A stretch of DNA of 64,000 nt, from contig JAGQDJ010000044.1 in assembly GCA_022885665.1 (NCBI GenBank), positions 372,632 to 436,631 on the forward strand. The letters are read 5' to 3'. A program made the position numbers and the translations under genes. The DNA comes from Triops longicaudatus (taxonomy: Eukaryota > Arthropoda > Branchiopoda > Notostraca > Triopsidae). This document shows positions 11,329 to 24,300 of the stretch, piece after piece; within the stretch, counting starts at the first letter, position 1; every line of letters begins with the position of its first letter. Below the pieces are notes generated by a model, which saw only the letters and a program-made list of their open reading frames with translations, had not been told where the DNA came from and did no database searches.

Positions 11329-14212
11329 AGCACCCTTGAAGCTGCCTGTTTTTTTCTCCCCCGTCAGTGAACTTGATGCGTGTAACTTAAACCAGATCAA
11401 CGGGTCAAGAAGAGAAAAACTATGTTCACTGCTTCATATCTCTTCGCCGTTCGTCTTCAACGTAATACTGCAACTTCCAGTCGATCTTCTCCATCAATAA
11501 TTCGAGCCAAGAAAAGGTTCAGTGAATGCAAGTGTCGATCTTATGATGTCTTTCGTAGAGAGCTGAAAGTGTAACTTCAGAACGAAACGACACCGTTAGC
11601 ATGTCCTGGTGAACCTGGGCATAACGTGGAAGCAGTGTGTGGTGCACTCATTCGACAATTCACTTTTTCATCTGGGAAGTGAAACATTGGAAGTCATAGA
11701 AGGTTAATTAGCTAAGTTAAAAAGAACAAATGGCACTTCCGCAGCCGTACTTAATCTTTCATCACTTCGCTTCCGAGGAATTACATGATTATTCCAAAGG
11801 TCTATGATGTTTCTTCCACAGCAGTATTGCCTGTTACAAATGAAACCGAAGGGCAACTTGACAGAAGGGGAAAAATTGGAAGAGGGTTGAATTACCGCTG
11901 TCATGTTCTCTATAGATAATATTTTTCGGAACTCGACGATGTAAGATCCTTCCTTTACCCCCTTCCTTCTCCGGTTGCCCTTTTTTTAACCAACTGATTC
12001 TCTGGGTAGTTTGTTACAAGTCTTTTGGTGGCAAGGGAATGGAAAGATTTTTTTTACACTATCGTTTGTTGGTAAACTCAAAGAACTTATACGATATCGT
12101 TACGCCTGGAAGGAGTGGAACGTATGAAAGAAATTCACTCAGGCCCTCTTCTTCAATTATTATCATCCCAGTTTCTTCTGTTCATCATCGCGAACGAGTG
12201 AAGAATTGTCATGTTTGGCCATGCAAAAAAATTACAATATCATCTCACACCTCAATCACCACTTTTTCAAGATGAATTTCGATAAATGGATTATGGTTGA
12301 TGTATACCATGTTGTTCGGTGCCAAACCCCCTGTGTCTCACTTGTCTTTTTCCCCTTAAATCCTTGTGTGTTTCTATCTCCCAGTTTTGTGAATACTTGG
12401 TAATTTGTCCCTAATCTTGAGGCCTGAGCTGTTTGATTCTTCTTTTTTATTGCCACCCACACCTGCACTAAAACAACTCCTGTTATACGAAACGTGAGTT
12501 TTGCTCTAGGTTGGACACACTGGCTAAACAGAACAGATATCAGTAGCTAACTAGTTAGGGTCAGACATCAGACAAAGATTAACATATATGGACAGTTAGT
12601 TGATGTTACTCATGCTGCTGATTACAGAAAGTAGCGTGGCAGTCTTTCTTGTCATAGTCATAAAGTGTCGTTGTTTTCTAGCGTAGTGAGGGAATTCACC
12701 CAATGTGCTTCAGTTATTTTCTCAACGTCTATCAACAGCATTCTGCTGGCTAGCTAAGGCTGATAAATCAACTCCAGCGAGATGAAAATTGTTTCGTTTA
12801 ACTGTTTGTGCGAGAAAATGGAATTTTGCCACTAATTCAGTGATAAAAAGAAAAACACTCATATCCAATCTACTGGTTTGACATGGCACACTGCATCGAG
12901 TCCTTCCCAATCCCCAGTGGGCAGGCTGCCATTTGCAAATTACTGCCAAAAGTTGTATTGTTTACCGTACAGGACAGCATTGTTTGTGTAAATAATGTTT
13001 CTGCTCATAAGATCACGTGTTTTGGAGCCAGAAGAGTCATAGTTGCTTTGCCAGTGGTCATTTGGACAGGGTTTCTTGGCACTAGTTTCGATAATTTCTC
13101 CAAGTGTTTTTTTATGCTAACGCTTCTTTCAAAAGAAGCGATTTTCTACTGAAGCCGCTATAGGAAAAGTATTTGTATTATTATTTTTAGCAGGGTTTAT
13201 TTCAAGCTGACCTTCAAGAACTCTCGAAATATTTCACATATTCTAGAATCGCCAGGTTTCATGCAAAAAAAAAATTCTGAGAAGGAATTGGAATGTGAAC
13301 ACACATTTAATAGTGCCCTAAAACTTTTTCTATACGAGATTGTTTCAGATTATGACAAACGTTAAAAAAAGCTTCATGCATTCCTTATGGCACATTTGTA
13401 GCGCGGAGACTTGTGCAGGCCAAGCAATGTATTAACCCTAGGCGTGGTTCAGCTGTAGCGGAACTTGGGTCTTGCAGAAGTGGGTAGAAGAAAGCACTTG
13501 GCCCTAGGCAATCAAGTCCATAGCTAAGCCGTATACGCCCCGTAGGTCCATGGGCTCTGGGCCAGTGGCTTCCACCGCCCACTCTGAAGCTACGCCGCTT
13601 TGTATTGCTGCGCAACGATCTAGGCTTTTCTGGAGACTTTCTCGTCATAATATTCTTTCTCGAAAGATTGAATTACTTGAATAGGAATACCCCCTGGGCA
13701 GAACTTTCTCACCATCATTGTGATCCTACAAAAGTGGCTTTGATAATGTCCGTAATCCCTGGCAATTCCAAGATCCCTGATTGTACACCATTGGTCTCTC
13801 AACTGCCCCCATTTCGTGTAAAACCATATCCTTAACCCCTTCCCTTTTGCCAATGGTCACTTGTCCGTGTACGGCAACTTCCCAGGTGCTCCTATAGTCT
13901 CCGTATTTACCCTGAGATTTTCTTTTGTCTGTGAAAAAAAAGAAGCCCCTTGCTGTTTCCTTGTCACGTGGTTATGGCACTTTCCTCTCTTTCTTTGGGT
14001 AAAGTAGAAGAGCTCATGGATACATGTCTGTGAACAAAACCGGTATGAACAGAAAATAATAAGAGCGTTCTTATGCGTCAGTTGATTTGTTTTATTCAGT
14101 TTTTCTCTCTGTTTTATTCACATTCCACTCATGATGATCTCCATGGAAATCTGATCCGTTAGATTGCAACAGACCAAGAGACACTTTCACTGATGAACAA
14201 GTCGTTGCTGGG
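11329..14212. other. Intergenic, between Kv4 stop and the 3' end of METTL27-like gene
   Basis: Convergent interval. No gene recognised. A somewhat more GC-rich patch lies at about 13390-13600, with open frames that resemble nothing I know. The left part should hold the Kv4 3' UTR. Confidence 0.5.
14091..14118 (-). terminator. Two candidate polyadenylation signals of the METTL27-like gene
   Basis: On the minus strand AATAAA occurs at 14113-14118 and again at 14091-14096, about 95 and 117 bases after the stop codon. Position and orientation fit 3' end formation of the methyltransferase gene; use of either is inferred. Confidence 0.45.
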
Positions 14213-16075
14213 TTACAGTTTTTTCATAATGTAAACGAAACCGTCGGATCCGAGCAAGTATTGCTTAATTGTTTCCCGGGGACAAAAGTATTCCCAGCTT
14301 CCTGCTTCAATCAACGCGTTGACTTGGTCTTCGAAATCCGCAAATCCTGGGGATGAAGTCTCGTATCCTTGACGCATGGCCCAGCAAATCAATCCTCCTA
14401 AAAGCAAATTTTTTTTGTTATCTTCGGAAAACAGTAAAAGGCATTTTTATGGAAGTATTTTCTCTACTTAGTCACATGTAATAGCTGTAGACAGCAGATT
14501 TAAGCTTGTAACAGCATACTACCTTTTTTCACGAGTCGCAGTAATTCGGGGAACACGTCTGGATAAAGGTGTCCTGGAGCGAAACTCCCGCAGGTAATTA
14601 TCGCGTCGTAAGTTCCTAAATTATCGTTGTTTTTTTATTAAAAACATGTCAATGGGAAAAGTCGTGCTCTTGTTCACTCACATGTATGCACACTTGAACG
14701 AGCGGTGCGTTAGCCATCAATGTTTGTATAGTTGGCTGTTTTAAATATTTTCTCTACGCCAAGTTTGTTAAAATTTCTTCACGCACATAAAACTCATTAT
14801 TATTTGCAATTTCTTCGAAGCACCTCACCAAACCCAAGTGGGAAAAATATGCTGAATGTTCAGGTTTTATTTTTCCATATTTTGTAACTTATAAGTTATG
14901 ACTTTGAATCAGAAAGAACGTTTGCAATGAATCAGTTTGCAGAGCCAGGGGGGCAACTGCCCCCTTGGCCCTCCCCCAAATGCCGCCCTTGCGTATGAAT
15001 GAAAAAGTCACTAACCTTCAGCGATGGGTGCTTGTTTGTCCGGGCCCAATAATGCCTGCAAGTAGTTCCTGTAAAGTTGACGTTCCTTGGCTAACTTCAG
15101 CATGTCCTCACTTCCGTCTATAGCATCGATGTTACTGTAACCATGGGGACGCACCTACAAGAAGAAGAAAAGGGACAAGCAAGTTGAAGTGTTGTCAACC
15201 AAACAATTTTTCGGGGGTGCAGGGATGAATTCACATCTTGCCCCTGTCGTGCTTTACCAGTTCAGCCAGTTTGCCAGTTCCTGCTAATACGTCCAAAAGT
15301 CTTACGGACGTAGGAAGTTTGAGACGAAGAAAAGCTTCAGCGAGTCTTAAAGGGCCTTGGTAGTCACTGAGTACCATGTCTTCTTCGTACTAAAAACACA
15401 AAATAAAAAAAGAAAATCGTTTCTCTCAGAGAACTCTCGTAATGGAAGCAGTATAGGAACTCTTCAGTTGTAAGTGAACGCCACCGTGGAACGTCGCTAT
15501 GCCACTTCCTTATTTGGACGAGTTCGCAATAAAAATTACGCGTTACTATCATGACTTTCCTACCAGGGTTGGCGAATACCGATTAGGAAGGAATTTTGTG
15601 TACCTTTTGCGACCATTGGCTGTAGTAGTTACATGTTTCTCGAGCAGCGAAGTTATCGCTAATCGGAGCAGCAGCATTGGCACGGGCATCGTCGCCAATC
15701 GTAAGATCATCTGCTTCCTTTGCAATGCAAACATACAAGCCGTGTATAAGCACGTAGTTGAAATTTATGACTAATGTGGTCGGAGACTTCTCAATGAACA
15801 AGTTTGTCTCAGAGAGAGCTTAGGGATAAACACAGACTCAAGCGCATAATCTTTGTTTCAGAAAAAAATCGTTCCGCAGGCTAATGGTACAATGAATACG
15901 CAGATTCCCTCTCGCGTGTATTAAATAGTGTAATTTTTGACAAAGGGAATTCTCTTCAAGTTTTTGCCCAGCTTACCTTTTTGCTCCATGTGTCGTAGTA
16001 ACGTTGCGTTGCCTCTGGATTAGACTCGTCAGTGATCACTTGCTTCTCGTAGCTGAAATCTTGAGACTCGGACAT
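14213..16075 (-). CDS. METTL27: METTL27-like (Williams-Beuren region) SAM-dependent methyltransferase
   Basis: Five exons on the minus strand: 15977-16075, 15258-15389, 15016-15154, 14523-14615 and 14397-14213, in all 215 aa. Phases agree at each join. It is a class I Rossmann-fold methyltransferase. Motif I reads LLDVLAGTGKLAEL (residues 64-77), with Asp66 and the Gly70-Thr-Gly72 turn. The acidic residue after strand 2 is Asp90 in IDAIDGSEDML. A motif-IV-like TYDAIITCGSFAPGHL follows, then ELLRLVKKGG, the usual pre-beta-5 turn. An N-terminal YYDTWSKKYEEDM fits the family signature. The size is near that of vertebrate METTL27 proteins. The substrate of this family is not firmly known. The start is the first ATG in frame. 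All four 3' splice sites are TAG. Other small methyltransferases share the fold, so the orthology is likely rather than proved. Confidence 0.85.
14938..14993. repeat. G/C-run repeat relic in a METTL27 intron
   Basis: Inside the intron 14616-15015. A GGGGGGCAACTGCCCCC core is followed by CCTCCCCCAAATGCCGCCC. It resembles the inner parts of short G-run/C-run inverted-repeat elements and shares style with 16981-17025, 26777-26977 and 39930-39977. Truncated, no ends seen. Confidence 0.4.
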
Positions 16076-16904
16076 TTTCGCACGGTAAGAGATCGTAAGC
16101 CACTAAACTGCAAACAGCTTCTCAAACTTTATATATTGGAGCCCATTGGAAGATCTACTTTAGCCCCATTAAGGCCTTATCAATACTATTAAAGTTTTGA
16201 TCTAGTTACTTTCCCACGCCGTAAAGTCGCATTTGGTAATAGGATGACTTGCAGGAATTTTGCGTGTTCGGATTCCGTGAGCAACGCACGAAACAAGGGC
16301 TAAGCCTTTGCCATGTGAATATTGATCAAGCTACCATATCACGTAATCCACAAAGGCGGTGGCTAGCCTAGCCTAACGACAGGTTTTCCATCGATGATCA
16401 GGCAAAGAATAATAATGAAGTGTTCTTTCTCTCACAGGGCTAATGAGCACGTTTGGCGTAACGGAAAAGACCAAGGCACATTCGTGTATTTCATCGGAAA
16501 AAGTTCCTATGCTTTGAACCATTCCAGTCTGCATTTTTCGTAAACATCGACAAGGCCCACATCCTATGTAGGAAGTTCATTATTCTCGTGTGCATTGCCA
16601 TAATGACCAGCACATCATGATTGTTTTACTCACACAATAGCAGTGAGATTTCTGACATCATAAATGTTTTTCTTAATTGCTACTATGGTAGATTCTACGA
16701 AGCTTGACCTTCACACAAGTCAAAACTAGTGATCAATTTATTATCTCCATGCATGCTTTTGTTGCCTTAAAGTTTCGGAAATGAACAGTTTCTCTTTACT
16801 TTCAAGTGCCGTTGCTTCAAGTTTAGCGCAACTATAACCTGTGAATTATTGATTCCCCAGACCGTCATTTAAAAACAAAGAAGCGCAATTTGAATCCTAG
16901 ACGA

Positions 16905-16950
16905 ATTTGATAGAAAATATTCATGCAAACACGAATATCTTCTATCAAAT
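16905..16950. repeat. Inverted repeat, 18-bp arms, 10-base loop
   Basis: Arm ATTTGATAGAAAATATTC (16905-16922) pairs with 16933-16950 at 17 of 18 positions around the loop ATGCAAACAC. No target duplication or longer terminal repeat was seen. It could be a cruciform, a mini-element core or an RNA hairpin; it is short for an animal microRNA precursor. Confidence 0.6.
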
Positions 16951-16980
16951 CACTGTTGCTTATATATTGCAAAGCTTTCG

Positions 16981-17025
16981 GCCAAGGGGTGTAAACGCAC
17001 CCCTGGCACTCCTACAATGCCGTTA
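16981..17025. repeat. G/C repeat relic
   Basis: AAGGGGTGTAAACGCACCCCT followed by GGCACTCCTACAATGCCG parallels the layout of the relic at 14938-14993 (G run, short centre, C run, then CTCC...AATGCCG). Old and truncated. Confidence 0.35.
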
Positions 17026-18396
17026 CTGGGTTTTGAGTTTGAGAACTCTTGAATAACTGAAATCGATTTTGCTGATATCAAATTGAATTAGTTTCGCAAT
17101 TTTAAAGTCCAAAATAATTTTCCTTCTTTCAACTTTTTGAAAGTAAATATTAACCTAAGCTGCGCTGAGTTGCATTTTTTTAAAAGTTGTAGTATGCCTA
17201 TAGGCTTTCAAGGTATGACGAATTTTAGCACATTTTCATGCTATTGTACAGTTAATAAAAAGTGCCTGTAGGCCTATATGTCCAAGGTAGCCTGAAGTAT
17301 GTTAATACGATTTTTTTGCGACCACGAAATCATAAATTATTCTCTGATTCTCCTGATGATCATGCAGCCAAATGAAAATAAACTGTGTTTTCCCAATGCG
17401 TTTCATTAACTCCCAATAGACCTACGTTTATTGTGCGCTGAGAATTTCCGTTCCAGATGGCTAGCATACCGTGTAGCTGATTTTCATTGCAAAAGTGATG
17501 CAGTGGCATACTAATTATATACTTAAGAATAAAAGAGGTGTGAGCGACATGCGTATTTTAATAAACGAGTCGAAAAGGAACCTCTTATTTCTTACAAGCT
17601 AGTCCGACTAGTCCGAGTCATAATAGCTATGAAAAACAAGGAAAAAATGCGACTGCATTTCAACGTTAATTTTACAACGCTATGGTTACCTCCAACAGCG
17701 AAGTTCACATTCGTGCGCTGTCAGTTTATCATAATCAATAATTTATTCAACACTCGCTTGCTCATTTCTCGACGCGAATCTGCGAAATTTTTGGGCCAAA
17801 CTTCCTGATTTACTATACACCCTCAAAATATTCCATAAAGAAGGAAAAAATAGGAAAGATAGGAGGAGATATTAACATTTAAACGTAGTGCATTGGTCTC
17901 AATTGTAACAAGCAATTCGATCGCTTATTGTGTTCAAATAATCTCCTCGGCTATTTAAACATTGCAAATATATTTGCAATGTTATATTATTCATGTCAGC
18001 TAACAACTAAGACGAAAGTTTTTGAATTATTGGAGCTAATTCTTGGAAAAGTACGGTGCAGATTGGTAAAACTAGTTTGCTTGTTAAATTTCAGAGACGA
18101 CCGACATTGCACCTGCGATGCATGATCGTCTTCGGCTGCTTTCGGGGTATAATTTGTAAGCAGTTTTCGACATAGTTCTTTCCCTCACTACCGATGTCGC
18201 TGTATACCATTCTGTATTAGTTTGTGTGTAGCCCTGTACGATCCATGCTAGCATCCCTTGAGGAAACACGTGCTTAAGAAGAACTTGAAAACGTGGTCCA
18301 AAATACAGCCCGAATTGCTCTTCAAACAACAGTAGAAGGTATTACGCGAATCAAACACGGTTTAAAAATTACTTTTTAACTTATATTCAATTTTAG

Positions 18397-21300
18397 ATGA
18401 GAGCTGGCTTGGGCAGCCGTGGACAGAACAGGGTGCTTCACTGCACACCTGATTCCGTCACTTTTAGTTTATTTACGGCCCAAGAGTTGCGAAGTCTTAG
18501 TGTAATAAATGTCTATGCGCCGATTTCGTTTAACGCTGTAGGCCACCCTGTGAAAAATGGAGTTTATGATTTGGCTATGGGTAAAAAAATGCCTTACTTT
18601 ATTTAGATCAGACTTAAATACTTGGTAATAGGTCCTTGGAGTGACAGATCAGATCCATGCAATACGTGTCGTCAAGACGTCTACAGCTGTCCTGGACACT
18701 TGGGTCACATCGAGCTCCCATTGCCTCTTTTCAACCCTTTGTTTTCGCGAAATCTCATCAGAATTCTCAGGATGAGCTGCCCTAACTGCAAAGCTGTCGT
18801 GTTTCCTCCAGCAGCGAAAGCTCTTTTAGTGTCCAAGTTGGAGCTTATGGATGCAGGATTGCTTGAGGCCTGTCAGAGTTTAGACGAAATGTTTCATGCC
18901 ATGAAAGAGAAGGCCGAAAGATTGATTGGCGTTGAAGGCTTGGAAGAAGAGCCTGTGGAGGAAGAAGAAGAGGAGGAAACGAAACAAACGGCCAAGAAGT
19001 CCCAGTCTAAGAAAAAGGCAGTCACTGCAGAAGATAAGGAAAAGGTTCTGCAAATTTTGCAAAGGGATCTAGGAGCATATATCAAGAAAGCGAAGGATGG
19101 TAAGAGAAAATAACGACGGACAGTATTATGTAGTGCAGTTCTATTGTGACATTTTATACCCAATTCTGCAGAAGCCTCCAGAGCAGGTGTTTTGAAAGAC
19201 GTCCAAGGCACGAGAAGTGTAGAATCCTTACGAAAGTCAACCATAAAAGCATTTTTAGATAAATACGCTAAAACTTCCCTGCGCTGCTCGAACTGTAGTG
19301 GTTCATGGCGTAAAATGGTTTTCTACAAGTCGCGTATTGTGTACACAGTTACCCCCTCGACGCTTCAGTCACAAAAACTAGTGTAAGCTCATATCCGAAT
19401 AAAGAAGCATCTGGAACTCATTTTATTTCACGTTGAATAGAGACGAGTCAACAATGGACGTATTTAACTTCGATGAGGAAGAAAATGAAGAAAACCAACC
19501 AGGCAAGAAGAAGATCCGGGCAAAAGGATCGGCTCCTACCATGTATTTGTCAGCTGAGGATGCACGGTACACATTATTTCACATCTTTGTTTGCTTTTAG
19601 CACACTTATATTTCGTATTTTAATAGAGAGCACTTGCGTGAACTCTACCGGAAAGACGGAGCTGTCTTAAAAGCCTTATTTCCTATGTTTTTGTACTTAT
19701 CGACCTTCGAAACGCCTACTGATGCTTTCTTTTTGGAAGTTTTGGCTGTAACCCCACCAAAAACACGCCCAATGACCATGTCGGGCGGTTTGGCAACAGA
19801 ACATGCTCAGAGTGTGGCGTACAAGAATGTACTGAAAAGTGTTATGGTTGCTAAGAGCATTTTAGCGGCATGCAAAACAGAAGACATAGACAGCTTACCA
19901 GAACACACAAAAGTACATAAGGAATTTCACTCATTTTACACGTTTTAACTTTATTTGTTAATATAGAAATTGATTGACGCAACCGAGGGTAAAACCTTAC
20001 TCGAAAAGTTGCAAAGCGCTTGGTACGAATTACAGGGAGACGTGGATAGCATGGTTGACTCTGACTCAGCTGGAGCCGTTGGATTTAAACAAGTACATAA
20101 TAAGCGCAATATTGAAGAGCAGTATTTAGATTATTTTCGTTGAGCAGATCATTGAGAAAAAAGAAGGCTTATTTAGAATGCACATGATGGGGAAACGTGT
20201 GAATTTCGCTGCCCGCTCAGTTATTACCCCAGACCCGAATTTGCAAGTGGAGGAAATTGGCATTCCCCAAGTTTTCGCGCAGAAGTTAACGTACCCGACG
20301 CCAGTGACCGAATGGAACGTGACGCTGCTAAGGAAGCTGGTGATGAATGGTCCTGACAAATACCCAGGGTAACACTAAGCTTGGTATTGAAAGGCTCATT
20401 TACTAACACTTTAATTAGCGCGGTATCGGTGGAAGATGACACCGGTCGCGTTGTAAGATTAAGCCCAATTGATCCCGCCCAACGCGAAGCTGTAGCTAAA
20501 AGCTTATTGACTCCCTCAGCAGGAGGAACAAAGTCGGACGTGAAACCTAAAATCGTTAGTTGAATAATTTACCATAAAAGTATCATGTAGTCTAATACAT
20601 CTTGTTCGTCTAGGTTCACAGGCATTTACAAAATGGAGATGTTTTGCTTCTTAACCGACAGCCGTCTCTTCACAAGCCTTCCATAATGGCCCATCGTGCC
20701 CGAGTATTGCGTGGAGAAAAAACCTTGCGTTTGCATTATGCTAATTGCAAGGCTTACAACGCTGACTTCGACGGAGATGAAATGAATGCTCATTTCCCGC
20801 AGAGTGAATTAGCCCGTAGCGAAGCCTACAACATAGGTAACAAACGAGTTCTATTTTTAGAATTAGGATTAATTTTCTCTTGATAATTGAATAGCTGGAG
20901 TCCCGCATGAGTACTTGGTACCCAAGGACGGAACGCCCTTGAGTGGTCTGATTCAGGATCATGTCGTGGGTGGGGTGCAGCTAAGTATTCGGGGAAAATT
21001 TTTTAACAGGTATTATCCCTGTTTGTGGTTTTTGAGTTTTTAACGCTTTCAGTTGTGGTCTTCTTTTTACGAAATCATAGAGCGGATTATCAGCAGCTGG
21101 TTTACAGCGCTCTCAAGGAATTGAAGGAGCCTATCAAGTTACTTCCGCCATGTTTGATCAAACCCGTGCCGCTCTGGTCTGGTAAGCAAGTGGTCTCTAC
21201 AGTCGTCTCAAATTTGGCTCCGAGGAACAAACCTGCCATCAACTTGCAGTCCACCGCCAAAATTGGACCGAAAGTAAAATATCCTGCCATGATACCGTTC

Positions 21301-24300
21301 TGGTCATCTTCCAACTTTTTCCTAATCTCATTTTTTCTTTTCTGTCTCATGACATAATAGGATTATCAAACCTTGCCGCCTAGGCCTTGGAAAGCGGGAG
21401 GAACTCTTTTGAGTTCACCTATTGCCATGAGTGAAAGCGAAGTCATATTCAGAGAAGGTGAACTGCTGTGTGGCATCCTTGATAAGCAGCAATATGGAGC
21501 TACCAGCTATGGTTTGGTCCATGCCTTTTATGAGGTACTGTAATTTCTATATTTTTGAAACATAGCAAGGGCAAATGCTAAAGCAGACATTATTTTTTTT
21601 TCCTTTTCAGTTATATGGAGGACCTTATTCCTGCAAACTTCTAACTTCGTTGGCCAGACTTTTCACGCACTTTTTGCAATTGGAAGGCTTTACACTAGGT
21701 GTGAAAGATATCCTTCTTGTCAAAAAAGCTGACCGTGGCCGCAGAAAGGTTGTCGAAAAATCCCAGAAGGTAACTTTTTGTACATTAAATTAATGGAAAC
21801 GTAAATATGTTTGTCTATTCGCGTAGATTGGCAATGCTGCAGCTGCCAAAGCCGTGGGATTGGTCGAGGGGCAATATAGCGAAGAAGAACTGAAAGCGAA
21901 ACTAGCGGAAGCCCATCATGCCGTCACACCATATAAGCGCATGGCTATTGATCACGAGTATAAAGCGGAATTAGACCGAATCAACAATGAAATAAACAAG
22001 TAAAGTTTCCGCTAAGGTTATTGAGGGTCCTTTCTAGTGTGGTATCCATCTAGGATCTGCTTGCCCGCCGGTTTATTACGTCGTTTCCCCCACAACAACT
22101 TGTCATTGATGATCAACTCGGGCGCCAAGGGCTCAGCTGTGAATTTTATGCAGATCACATGTCTCTTAGGACAAATTGAATTGGAAGGAAAGCGACCGCC
22201 GTTGATGATGTCTGGTCGGTCGCTACCATCTTTTAGACCTTACGATACATCACCCCGCGCTGGGGGTTTTGTCGCTGGAAGGTTTATGACTGGAATTCGT
22301 CCTCAAGAATTCTTCTTCCATTGCATGGCTGGTCGAGAAGTAATATTCACAGTCTAAGGGTTACACAGTAGGATAACAGGGCTATCTCCCAATGTTAACT
22401 TTTCTGCCTGCTTTCTAGGCCCGTTGAGTACATTCAAGTAAAAGGCGTGAATAGAAAAGGGTACATTCGCAAACCTACCTACCAGTGCAAGTGCAGTTCA
22501 AAAATCGTCCCGACGGCTTTGAAAGCGCTTAGTTTAAATCAGTTCAGTTTAAGCACAACACAGATGCACTAAAGACTATTTCACGTTACCCAGGTCGCAC
22601 CACGAGGAGGCAATCTATTTTGCAACCTGTATATAGGCGTAATATAGTTTAGAGGTTCGGCACTATATACTATAAAATGCCTATGTATATCATGTGTTTC
22701 GTTATGTTATGGGTACTTATCTATTGTACGCCCTATGCATTGATGCAAAAGTTTCACACTCACACAAAAAAATAAAACGGGTTGAATGTACGTAATTTAA
22801 CGTAAAATTAAGTAATTGCAAGGAGTAAAGTAAATTTTGTTGGTAAATTAAGTTACACTTAATACATTGTAATAATACATCTAATCATTTGCATAATAAA
22901 TTGTAAGTAATAAAATTAAAGTAATTTTACGGGCGTAAAGCAGATAATTACCTGGTTATGATAATTTTGTGTCTACCTACGAGTAGTTAAAAGTTAGTTA
23001 AATATTTGTCATTAGACATACTATGTAGGGCAAATTTAAATTACATTGCTACTTATGTGTAACTATTCCTAAATGTTATTAACTTTTGCAAGTTTTGCCT
23101 TAATACGTCTTAATACGTCTTACTGCGACTTTTCCTTCTAGGGCTATATTTCCATCTTTAAGTCTATAGTGTATTCAAACTCAAGTGAACGAACTAAAAA
23201 AATAATTAAACAAATAATGCACGGAAGCGCAAAAGCAATTGGAAGGGTTTGTGTAACAAAAAAGCCATTTATATGGTTTGTGTTAGATATAAAAAGCAGG
23301 GAAAGGAAAGAAGAGAAAGGTCTCCAGTCCCCTGTTTTTGAAGTATTGCTTTTCCCTTTGTGAATTTTTTTCGTAGATTAGGAATGTCTACCCTGGGTAC
23401 GATGGGCAAGTCTGTGAATCCATGCCTTCCTACCTTCGCGATTACCCCCGTATCCTCTTGAAACCGAGAAAGTAGGCAGAAAACTTTAACATTGAGAGAT
23501 AGCCGTTATCCTACTGTGCAACCTTTATGCTGTGGTAATAACGTTGCCATTTTTATGTCTTTTTTAAGCGCTTTTCTAAACTCCCTTCGCTCGCGCACTT
23601 TAGGGCCTTGTGGATACGGCCGTAAAGACCAGTCGTTCGGGGTACTTGCAGCGGTGCTTGGTCAAGCATTTGGAAGGACTGAAACTGGCTTACGACAGCA
23701 CAGTACGCGACAGCGACGGAAGCATAGTTCAGGTAGGTTTTACTGTAACACTGCAAACATTCTTTCTGGATTTTCGAATGACTGATCTTTAATTTTCTTT
23801 TTTAAATTTTGAAGTTTGCATACGGGCAAGATGGGCTTGATGTCTGTAAATCCCAGTTCTTGAAAAAGAATCCGATGAACGTATTAGTAGATAACGCAGA
23901 AACCGTTATTAACACAGATGCTATTGAAGCCATCGAACGAAGAACGGATACGGCTGAAGTGAAGGCAGCTAATAAAGCGGTAACATGTTCTTTTGCTTGT
24001 AATCACGAGATTTAACGTGCTGTTTCTTAAGGTCAAACGGTGGCAGAGAAAGTACGGCGATTTGACCGACAAGCAGAGGAACACCCCGTTTTTGGCCTTC
24101 TGTCGTAGTCAAAACTTGGATGAAAAGTTTATCGACAAAAAGAAACCTCGAGCTGGCCGTACTCTGCTTATAGACGCATTAGAAGAAATGTGGAGAAACA
24201 TGGGTCCAGAAGAAAAGGCGAAATATATGAAGAAAGCCCCTCCCCGCCCAGATCCTGTTGCTTCTAAGCTATCAGCGGCTTCTCAGCTCGGAGTGATTTC

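Larger units (their letters stand above)
16076..18396. other. Divergent intergenic region, METTL27-like and RPA1
   Basis: The two genes are transcribed away from each other, so both promoters should lie here. No gene recognised. It contains a strong short hairpin (16905-16950) and a G/C repeat relic (16981-17025). Much of the rest is AT-rich. TTTTAG touches the RPA1 start codon and looks like a 3' splice site. Confidence 0.5.

Noticed and set aside
13385..13853. Two minus-strand open frames in a GC-richer patch
   Set aside because: Neither begins with ATG and neither resembles a known protein; no splice sites support them.
18880..19244. Antisense open frames over RPA1 exon 2
   Set aside because: They mirror the well-supported Glu/Lys-rich RPA1 coding exon on the other strand.
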